This document shows positions 55,591 through 64,000 of a stretch of 64,000 nucleotides of DNA, piece after piece (positions within the stretch are counted from its first letter, which is position 1; every line of letters starts with the position of its first letter). The stretch is from NCBI GenBank assembly GCA_963556145.1, contig OY744465.1, positions 2,790,001-2,854,000 of the forward strand. The letters are read 5' to 3'. Both the position numbers and the translations under genes were made by a program. The notes beneath the pieces were generated by a model. That model searched no databases, was not told the DNA's origin, and was given only the letters and a program-made list of their open reading frames with translations. Origin of the DNA: Hygrocybe punicea. Lineage: Eukaryota > Basidiomycota > Agaricomycetes > Agaricales > Hygrophoraceae.

Positions 55591-56830
55591 GGCCTGACAC
55601 CCCAACTTCGCGTTTTCAAGAGAAACAGGGTACGGGGATCTAGATGAGGGGTGTGGGACGGGGTGACATGGTGAGTGAAAACGGGGGGGGGGGTGGTTGG
55701 GCAGACAGCCGGAATCCGAGGGCCTGAGACCCCCCCGACCCCTCATTTTCTACGCGAACGAGGTCCGGGGGGTGTAGACCGGGGGTGGTCGAAAACGGGT
55801 GTCCTGGAGGTAGAAAAAGGGAGGGTGATGGTGGTTGGGCAGAATGCCGGATCGCGAGGGCCTGAGACCCCCCGACCCCTCGTGGTCGACGCGAACGAGG
55901 TGCGGGGGGTGTGCACTGGTCGGGGGTGATCGAAAACCGTACAGGGTGGGGCGTCCTGGGGGATGAAAAGGGGGGGGGGTTGCCGGTTGAGCAGACAGGC
56001 AGAATGTGAGGGCCGGAGACCCCCCGACCCCTCGTTTTCAACGCGAATGAGGTGCGGGGGGTGTAACCTAGCCGGGGGTAGTCGTAAAAGCCGCGAGATG
56101 GGTTGTCCTGGGGGATGAAAAAGGGGGGGTGTTGCTGGTTGGGCAGACAGCCGGAATGCGAGGGCCTGAGATCCCCCGACCCCTCGTTTTCGATGCGAAC
56201 GAGGTGCAGGGGGTGTAACCTAGCTGGGGGTGATCGAAAACTGGACGGGATGAGGCATCCCCGGGGGATGAAAAAAGGGGGGGTTGCTGGTTGGGCAGAC
56301 AGCCGGAATGCGAGGGCCGGAGACCCTCCGACCCCTCGTTTTCGACGCGAACGAGGTGCGGGGGGTGTAGCCTAGCCGGGGGTGGTCGAAAAAGTCGCGG
56401 GACGGGCTGTCCTGGGGGATGAAAAAGGGGGGGTGTTGCTGGCTGGGCAGACAGGCGGAATGCGAGGGCCGGAGACCCCCCGACTTCTCGTTTTCAACGG
56501 GAACGAGGTGCGGGGGATCTAGACTGGCCAGGGATGGTCGACAACGGGGCTGGACCGGGTGTCCTGTTGGTAGAAAAAGGGCGGGTGGTGGTGGTAGGGC
56601 AGACAGCCGGATCGCGAGGGCCTGAGACCCCCCGACTCCTCGTTTTCAATGGGAACGAGGTGCGGGGGGTCTAGACTGGCCAGGGATGGTCGAACATAAG
56701 GCTGGGTGGGGCGTCCTGGTGGTTGAAAACGTTGGGGGGCGCTGGTTGGGCACAAGGCGGGAATGTGAGGTCCTCAGACCTCCCGACCCCTGGTTTTCGA
56801 TGGAAACGGGTTGCGGGGGGTACAGACATC
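55590..56830. repeat. GC-rich minisatellite, about eight units of 142-162 bp
   Basis: Units start with GGGCAGACAGCCGGAAT-type sequence at about 55701, 55849, 55991, 56143, 56295, 56457, 56599 and 56750, with a partial unit before the first. Each has GAGACCCCCCGACCCCTCGT, TTTCGACGCG, AACGAGGTGCGGGGGGT, which can pair as a strong hairpin. Each also has a poly-G run (up to 12 G near 55683). Long frames on both strands here arise from the repeat and are not genes. Confidence 0.85.
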
Positions 56831-57440
56831 AGTACTAGACCAAGGACAATAAAACTACGTCCATACCTCTGTTACACCACCCCTCAACGATGTTGCTGTT
56901 GAGCAACAGAAGGTTTGTGCACTCATCTGAGCTCGAAAGCTCTGTATATTTAAGACTCCGCTCTAATTTCAGCCACAACTCCGGACCACTCTTGCTTGTT
57001 TGCATTCTAGAGACTCAGATATCACATTTTACAACTGCCTTCAGTGGACAAAAGTGACCCAGACATACACTAAAATACAGTTAGAAATTACCACATTTTT
57101 ATTGGCAGTATAACATTAGTTATTGCATCTATACTCATTTCCTTGGCAAAAGATGGCTCACAGAGAGCCCAAATCATACCAGATCCCCTCCATATTTTTT
57201 TTCCAGCAGGACAGTCCCCATGACATCCTCCTTGTCAAATCTGGTGACAGTCTATGCAGTGTGCAAGTCAATAGAGGCTCTGAATTCTGGAATGAAACCA
57301 GTCAAACAGGATTTTGAACTCAGTTGCCATATTGGGACGCAATTTTCCCTCAGTCCCTGAGATGAATGAATGAATGACCTCAATGGCTGAAAACCAGGTT
57401 TATAAGAATGAGTTTTCCATAAATGGAAGGACTCGTAAAA
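56831..57440. other. No confident gene; short frame at 57123-57317
   Basis: A 64-residue frame (HLYSFPWQKMAHREPKSYQI, HDILLVKSGDSLCSVQVNRG) has protein-like character but no recognised family. The rest shows nothing I can name. Confidence 0.25.
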
Positions 57441-57915
57441 TATGTTTCAACCTGTTCGACAAGTGTAATCAATGTTTGCATTATAATAATTCCAATACAC
57501 ATGCTACAAGTAGCTACAGCACAGAAACATGCAATATATTATTCATAAAATTGTTTGTGCTGGGGCTATGCTCAGATTAAGTTTGGGACACCTGCCGAAC
57601 ACTTGTCAAACACTGTTTGGCCTGTTTGACAAGTACCTACTGCTTGCATTGTCATTAATTCTAATACACATTGTACTTGTAGCTACATCACAGATACATT
57701 GAATACATTGTTCATAAAGTGTTTGTGCCAGGGCAATGCCCCAGATTAAGGCTGGGGCACCTGCAAAACACTTGTTGAACACTGTTCTACCTGTTTGACA
57801 AGTACCCACTGCTTGCATTGTTAGTAATTCTAATACACATTGTACCTGCAGCTACATCACAGATACATTGAATACATTGTTCATACAATTGTTTTTGCAA
57901 AGGCAATGCCTCAGA
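57440..57915. repeat. GTTTGACAAGTA-type minisatellite, three units
   Basis: Units of about 165 bp, in opposite orientation to the 39.87 kb array. Each has CTGTTTGACAAGTACC, TTGCATTGT, ATTCTAATACACATTGTAC, AGCTACATCACAGATACATT and GGCAATGCC...GGGGCACCTGC. Parts are the reverse complement of the 40 kb units (ATATTGCATGTATCTG, CCCAGCTTTAGTCTGGGGC). Confidence 0.65.
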
Positions 57916-58890
57916 TTCAAGCTGCCCACAAATAATTCCAATGCACACAGCAAACTATATGTATCTGCAGACACATATTTCACATATGGTTCATCCTGTA
58001 TCTACTGCATTGGAAATTCCACAGAATATACCAGGGAAACTCATTGAACACTGCTACAAATCACTGTGGGTTCTGATCCAGAGCTTCTATAATTGCTTCC
58101 CAGAGCTCATTAACTGAAGGGATGGATTGTGTTAGACAGTATGAATTGTATTTTGCACAAGTACTCCATAATTGGACTTAGCAAAATTGTGGCTGGCTTT
58201 GTTTACTAACATTTTCTTCAAGCCATATTGGAGAGGGTCAAGAGGAAAAAGAGTTCTGAGTTTTAAAAAGGTCGTTTTGGAGATCCAATATTTTGGAAGT
58301 TCCCTATAGGTAGTATAACCCGTGTATTAGCATCTCGCCTCTCACCCTCGGAAATTTGACTTGGCAGGAGCCTGGAGTCAAGCCATGTCACTTCACTGGC
58401 ATCTTTTAATGTGCCATCTTCATGGCATGCTTCACCATTGGGTAGTGATAAATCCTTCACATAGGTAGTCTCTGATGTCCTGGATGCACTACCACGTGTA
58501 TCCTTACTGGATTGTGCCAAGATTGTCATGGAGCCTATTGCCAATCCATTAAAATGGCCAACAGGGGTATCAAAGTGAGTGTACCTTTGTCTCAGACATG
58601 TAATCACTCTAACACTGTAGTTGGATAGTTGGCACCCTGTACCTTTTTGGATGGATGGTGTCTTCGGGAACCCTCAATTATGAGTGTGGGATCTGGCCGG
58701 TCATGCTCTCAAGCCATAGCAGAGGAGAAAGAAATTTTTAGTTAGGAGTAGGATTCGCATCATGCCAAATGCCACGGCTGAGTCTAAATGGGTTTAATTT
58801 CATCTTTTGTTACATGCCTCCTCACTCATGTTACTATGGACTCAAATATATGTTTTGTTGATGCTTTACACCCTAGGTGCTATGTGCTAT
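57916..58890. other. Unassigned; open frame on the minus strand 58607-58263
   Basis: The minus-strand frame (114 residues: MITCLRQRYTHFDTPVGHFN, SASRTSETTYVKDLSLPNGE) is Ser/Thr-rich and not repetitive. I do not recognise it. Near 58180, GGACTTAGCAAAATTGTGGC resembles the end of the 46.34 kb repeat. Confidence 0.25.
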
Positions 58891-58899
58891 ATTGTAACA

Positions 58900-59090
58900 G
58901 GTCCAGTCTGGGCCAACCCTGGGCTGACCTGAGGGCCGCATGAGATTAGCTCTGACCCCTAGCCCTGCTAAATAGGATCCGGGCCATGCAAACTGTGACC
59001 TGGACCTAGCCTGTTAGGGTCTGGTCCGGGTTGGCCCTAGGTCTGCAAGGGCCAGGACCAGCCCATGGACAGTGTACCTCGATCCGCTAT
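58900..59090. mobile_element. Solo hAT-like terminus (GGCCCTAGG/GGGCCAGG type)
   Basis: Dense GGGCC/GGCCC motifs ending AGCCCATGGACAGTGT. The end closely resembles the right end of the 41.95-42.68 kb element (GCCCATGGACAGTCT). No left partner is recognised. Confidence 0.4.
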
Positions 59091-59147
59091 GCACCCAGTG
59101 ATGTCTCGGTGTTATGTGAATGTTTGTTTCACCAAGAATTACCAGAG

Positions 59148-59302
59148 TGTTACGGATCGCTTCTGCAGCGGGCTCCGGCAACAATCAACTTAACAGGGGG
59201 ACGGTTTCCAGAGGGGAGAACAGCAGTTTCATTGTCAGATAACACTGCTACAAGGGGGGGGTTCGTGGTCTAAAGTCATTGCGAGCCGTGGGGATTACCC
59301 AA
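59148..59302. repeat. LTR 5' part, left copy (minimum extent)
   Basis: Seen directly as the repeat of 63846-64000. The true LTR probably extends further right. The base run just before it is CAGAG. Confidence 0.65.
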
Positions 59303-62300
59303 GATAAGGGGGTCTGCCCCAAGAACCAGACTAAACGTAAGGAAAGGAAAGAAGAAAAAGTCCGAACCAACAACAAGGACAGTAGATATAGTGAATGGAC
59401 TTTAGGGGAGTTGGGAATCCAACCATGAAGCTACAACATGTCCAACTCTACCATGTGTTCACCATGAGGCGTACATGAGGCGTCCTCATGTCGATGTTCT
59501 CGCGATCCAACTGGAGGCCCGGGTGTCATTGAGAGAGAGGTGAGGTCCGGATGACTCGGATGATTTGTCATCAGGTCATGTGACATGCATAATTGCCAAT
59601 TCGGGGTCTATACTTGCTGTAACAGGCAAGTGCGCAGTCTGGCAAGTGCATTGCACGGTCGGGTCGAAGATGGGTATCGTCCAGCGTAGGATTGGTGATG
59701 AGAGTGTCCTGAGGTAGCGGGGACATAGCGACAAGGTCGGTATAAAGGAAAACAAAGGAATGTATGGAGGGAAAACCAACTAGGATGGTGGGATAGTCGA
59801 GGTCAGACATGTGAACAGCATAAGCTGTACTGGATGACGATGTCTGTGTCAATGACGTATCGAGGGGTGATGTCTTGTCCTGTCTGTGGAACAATGCAGT
59901 CCACCTGATGTCGGTATTCATCCAAGAAAGGGTATTGTTGTAAACGAGTGTGGGAGGTATCAAGGTTATAGATGGAAAAGGGTAAATGAACGTGGGTCCA
60001 GGTTTCGAGTCATGGCACAGGTGACAAGCTGTGGGAACAAGTCGTCGGGTACTGCAATGAAGCGATGTCGTGCGAACAATATGCGATAGGGGTTGGTTCA
60101 CTGTTTGGGAAGTCGTATGGTCTGTGGTCGAAGTCCAAAAGAATGTGCTTCGGCAATGGTCGGATTAGAGAGAACAGTGAAATGTCTTGTGATCGGGGAT
60201 TGTTCAGAGTTCGTATGCAGGTGAGGAATGTCGTCGGATCGTCAGGGAGGATAATGGTAGGCACAGGGTACGAAAGTGGAAACCATATATCCAGGTATGG
60301 CAATTGTCAATTACGTGTCGATATATTGTCAAGGTGGAAGTCAGAAGTATCGATGGCAGAAGGGTTTCGGTACCGATGCCAAAGATAGAACATAACAAGG
60401 TAAAAACCGATCAGGAAGGTGATGGTGATGCTGCCAATGATGATTACGGTAATTAGCTGTGTTGGGAGTACAGCCATTGTAAATTGGTTTGTCGTGGGAT
60501 GAAGTCAACAATATGTCAGGGCAAGGGAAAAGACAATAGCAATGATGTCCGTCGGCAAGGAGACTATTCGGGTACAGCAAGGTCACGTGGGATATGTCCA
60601 TGGTCGGTCTGGATTGTTCTAGAAGAAGGGAAAGAAGAGAACAAGAACAAGAAAATACAAGGATGTCCAAAAGAAGAAACAATGACAATGAAAAGAAGAC
60701 AAAGGACAAAAAGAAATGAAAAAGGAAGGTGTGCAGTGCTGAATCGTCATGGTGGGTATCGGAATGGGCATCGGGGTTGGAAGCGGAGTTGGAATCGTAA
60801 CAATACCCCCGGAACAAGGGGAATCGTCCCGATTAACCGGAAGAACAAAGAACAAGGGAAACAAAGTACAAGGAAAAAATTACAAGGAAAGAACAGACAG
60901 TTTAACGACGCTATCAAGGTCGGCAAGAAATCAAAAACATGAAAAAGGAAAAAATGTCAGTCCAAAGGTCATTAAATCATGAATCATGAAGACATTACTG
61001 AGTTACAAGGGTTAAAAAGAAATATATTCGGGTTCGTCCAATTGTTTTTTTGTCATTGTGGATATTCAGAGATCATTGTTATTTCGTTATTAAGTCGTCA
61101 AGGGTGTCGGGTTGAAAGGAGGTAAAGGTTGTCGGGGTCCAGGTGTTCATTCAGGGTTTTCGGTTCAAAGAGAATTAGGTGGTCGGCATTTTTGGGATGA
61201 GGGAGTTCTGGATGTCAGAGAGTTCTGGGTGTCAGAAGTTTATAGTCATTACGGACATTTGAATGGGCATAGATTTATATCGTTTCAGATATCGGTGTTG
61301 TTGACTGATCGTGGATTTCCTACACTCAAATGGTGTGCGAGATTTCTTCATATTCCATGAATGCAACAGGGTTTGGTGTCGGTCAGAAGATGTTTGGGGA
61401 ATTCGGGATAGGGAAGGTGAAAGAGTTGCCAGTTCCAAGTTATACATTGGCAAAGGGTTTCGGATGGGGATTCATTCTTCACTGTTTCTTTTTCTGGTGC
61501 ATTTACTGCCATATTGGTCAGTAGCACATCGGGTTCCTTTCCTGTGTGGGATTGGAGGTCATTGGTTTGATAACCAGTATCCTTCTGGTTCAGTTCTGGT
61601 GTCCATAGACATCAAGGTTTGTTCTACGGCTTATAGCGATCATGCATGCGTCTGGGGATCATAGATTTTATATCGTTTCGGATATTCGTCTCTTACTTAT
61701 ATAGCTGGTGAGAGAACCTGCTGCTTCGTCTCTTATTTGTATAGCTGGTGAGAGAACCTGCTACATGTTTCTCTATGGTCATGTTCCATCTGTCCATTCC
61801 ATTTCTGTTTCTTCTCTTCTGTTTCTGGGTATTCTGTTTCTTCTTCTGGGTGTTTTCGTTGGTGTAAATAATGTCGAAGTTGTTCATATACAAGGGAAAG
61901 TCCATTCTATGAATCATACATGACGGGGGTGTATCCTTTCACAAACAACATCAATCTCCAATCCAATCCATGGATATCATTCTCCTTCCCCTTCACCATA
62001 CGCACATGCATTGCACGAAATAAAGCATGACGATGATAATCGGGTTCTTTTGTCCCATGTCTCGAGCATTTGTTCTGCATGTTATGGCCGTCAGAACGGT
62101 GTGCACGGTCGAGTTTCTTTTTCTGGGATTGGGGAAGAAGTGGAGAGCGGCGACGTGACTGGGTTTGGAGCGAGACAAGAGGTGGAGAATACAACCATGC
62201 TCGGTATTCATCATCCATCTCTATATGCAGTCGGTGGGTTACTTTTCGAGGGGGTGTCGGAAGATCAGTGAGACTGTCCATGTACGCATCAAAGTCATCA

Positions 62301-63845
62301 ATGGGGGGAGTCGGATGTTCTTCACCGCAAATGTTCACTGCACCAAAATATAGCTCATTGTCCAGATCATCGAAGATAAAGGGTACGTCGAGACTCATCG
62401 TCGATGTCGACGGTGGGGACGGTGTCGAGGATGCTGGACGATACGTGTGTCACGATGATTCTGGGGTACGGGTGCAAGACGAGGAGCGGGGATGCGAACA
62501 ACGAATCGATGATGAGGAAGTTCCTCGTCCAAAATGTATTGGAGACGCTGGAGGAGGAATTGGCTTCGACGATTTCTTTGCTCTGTGATCCGTAGACCAC
62601 CCAGGAGATGGTGTAATTCGTCAAGGACCGGTGTCACGGATCGTGGAAGGAAGACGAGGTGTGGAATGCGAGGATCGTTCCAGCTGATGTAGTCGACCCA
62701 GTCGTCAGGTCGGTTGAGAGGGAACCAGGCAAGATCGCACTGCCACCAGCGACGGGCAGGCCACGGGTAGGGATGGCCTGGAGGGCAGAGGTTGGCCAGG
62801 GTGACGACAGGTGGGTGGTTTAAGGAAGTTTTCCGTCTTCGGTAATTACCATGCCTCGTTGTCAGCATTGTGTCGGAGTTTCCAGTGATCGGTCCATGTA
62901 CCAGGGTCTTGGTTGCCTCGTGGATTCGTATGTATGATCGGGGATCAAACTTCTAGAAAAAGAGGGTGTGTAGCGGGATATCACCTGATATGCCGATCCG
63001 CGCTATCCAAATCGGTAAGGAGTGGCATTTCGTATGTGTTCCGTTCATTACAATCATTATAGTCTTGGTGGTTCATTTGTCCATGTCAAACAAAGAGGGT
63101 CCCCTTTCATCTGTATTAACAGACTACTAAGATCAACCACTTCTCTTTGTTACAACATGTAACAGTCATCACAGGATTCGGGGTGTCATATGCATACTGG
63201 CTTTCTCGGGGCTTTCTGCATTTGGTGAGGAGATGGGGGGAGGAGGTGGAAGGGAGGGTAGGAAGGCGGTTTGAAGGGTTCATTGATTTCGGTTCATCTA
63301 GGGAGAGGGAGTCGTAATATGTCTGGTACAACCAAAACATATTTGAGTCATGAAGGTGGGATACTTCCAGTGATTGGTTTGTCTAGCAGTGTCCTTCTGC
63401 ATCTGGGGCAATGACAAGTCTTGTCCATTGCATCATTTCATGTCGTAATTATCATATCGAAGTAGCGGAATGACAGTGGTGACGTTAGTCAGGAATTTAT
63501 TTCAATTTGGGTTCCAGGATTGGGCTTGAGCAATTATTATGGATAAACCATAAATAATTCGCAGGGCGGCAGTCTTGAGGTTGACCATTCGGAGTATTCA
63601 ACAATCATTCGGGGTCCGGGTGGCTAGTGCACATCAACAGATTTCAGGTCTGTATCAGTAACAGGCTAGCATCGTTCGTTCGTCCATTTGTGCAGGGTCA
63701 AGGTTGGAGGATGAATAAAGTCGGGAGGAGGAGAAGAGGAAGAGGGTGTAGGGGAGGACGAGGGAGAGATTCGGGAGAGAGGAGGGGGTTCATTGGTTCA
63801 TGTCGAAAGTTGAATGTCGAGGGAGTTGGGAAACGTTTAGTCTTT
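59303..63845. other. Interior of the LTR element, unrecognised frames
   Basis: The clearest frames are minus strand: 60101-59571, 60817-60341, 62868-62395 and 62398-61907. The last two overlap by a few bases. 62868-62395 has protein-like text (PARRWWQCDLAWFPLNRPDD, DPRIPHLVFLPRSVTPVLDE). 62398-61907 begins MSLDVPFIFDDLDNELYFGA. Near 60477-60340 the minus strand also has a short hydrophobic segment (LITVIIIGSITITFLIGFYL) like one membrane helix. None matches a family I know. A 37-bp direct duplication lies at about 61686-61762. Confidence 0.3.
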
Positions 63846-64000
63846 TGTTACGGATCGCTTCTGCAGCGGGCTCCGGCAACAATCAACTTAACAGGGGGAC
63901 GGTTTCCAGAGGGGAGAACAGCAGTTTCATTGTCAGATAACACTGCTACAAGGGGGGGGTTCGTGGTCTAAAGTCATTGCGAGCCGTGGGGATTACCCAA
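63846..64000. repeat. LTR 5' part, right copy, truncated by the window
   Basis: No difference seen from 59148-59302 over its visible length, which implies recent insertion or recent conversion. Confidence 0.65.

Larger units (their letters stand above)
59148..64000. mobile_element. LTR element without recognisable pol, right LTR cut by the window end
   Basis: TGTTACGGATCGCTTCTGCA at 59148 recurs at 63846, and I see no difference over the 155 bases available (59148-59302 against 63846-64000). A direct repeat starting with TG about 4.7 kb apart is the layout of a pair of LTRs. The interior shows no gag, protease, RT or integrase motif that I can find. A purine-rich tract (AGGAGGAGAAGAGGAAGAGG, 63725-63745) lies about 100 bp before the right copy. 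The LTR length and orientation are undetermined because the 3' border is outside the window. Confidence 0.6.

Noticed and set aside
55640..56755. Pro/Ser-rich and Gly/Arg-rich frames in the GC-rich array
   Set aside because: By-products of the 150-bp tandem repeat on both strands.
55590..56830. CRISPR-like repeat/spacer array
   Set aside because: Units are about 150 bp and similar throughout, with no short repeat and unique spacers; the genome is eukaryotic.

Overview
The window looks like a repeat-dense chromosomal stretch from a basidiomycete fungus, most probably an Agaricomycete. I cannot name the species. The evidence is the host gene with many 48-56 nt GT-AG introns and the mix of transposon genes typical of that class: a Helitron RepHel protein with a C-terminal cysteine-protease-like domain, KDZ-associated CxC5/CxC6 cysteine-cluster genes, an Agaricomycete-type Ty3/gypsy pol, an intron-bearing Tc1-like transposase, a MULE transposase and a LINE reverse transcriptase. 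All positions come from reading the sequence; no database search was run.

Only one gene looks intact: a 12-exon DEAH-box spliceosomal ATPase of the Prp2/DHX16 family (14390-18200, about 1082 residues). Nearly everything else is transposable-element sequence, much of it nested. From left to right: a tyrosine-recombinase fragment (171-467); a 5'-truncated Helitron (about 463-7301) holding a nested non-autonomous copy; a hAT element (7402-8113); a layered nest (8297-14092) of hAT, Tc1-like, hAT, palindromic MITE and Helitron-like elements next to the host gene promoter; a long-hairpin foldback element (18325-19223); four non-autonomous Helitron-like copies between 20.5 and 25.1 kb counting broken ones, one of which splits a MULE transposase gene; a Gly/His-rich repeat gene (from 27702) split at 29076 by a 9.7 kb gypsy element (29077-38753); a CxC5/CxC6 gene broken into three pieces (39.05-45.7 kb); two more foldback elements (46.6-47.4 and 49.9-50.8 kb) around a LINE fragment; another Helitron-like copy and a second Helitron 3' fragment (52.1-55.1 kb); a GC-rich minisatellite of about eight units (55.6-56.8 kb); and an LTR element with no recognisable pol whose right LTR runs off the window (59148-64000).

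The strongest candidate for something undescribed is the non-autonomous family with seven copies (A-G) in this window. Its ends are a 5' tip TACGAGTTCTTTT that is repeated inverted about 35 nt before a 3' tip ending CACTAAACAAGT, with a small hairpin between. Four filled-versus-empty-site comparisons inside the window show insertion with no target-site duplication. The 3' end matches the 3' ends of both protein-coding Helitron copies here, so this looks like a Helentron/Helitron2-type partnership of an autonomous element and its derivatives. The derivatives carry a central array of TCACATGTGA palindromes. Other notable points are three foldback elements with arms of roughly 300-380 bp, a hAT group that shares terminal tips but has different subterminal motif arrays, an Hsp70/BiP exon captured by one hAT, and an antisense accessory gene inside the gypsy element.
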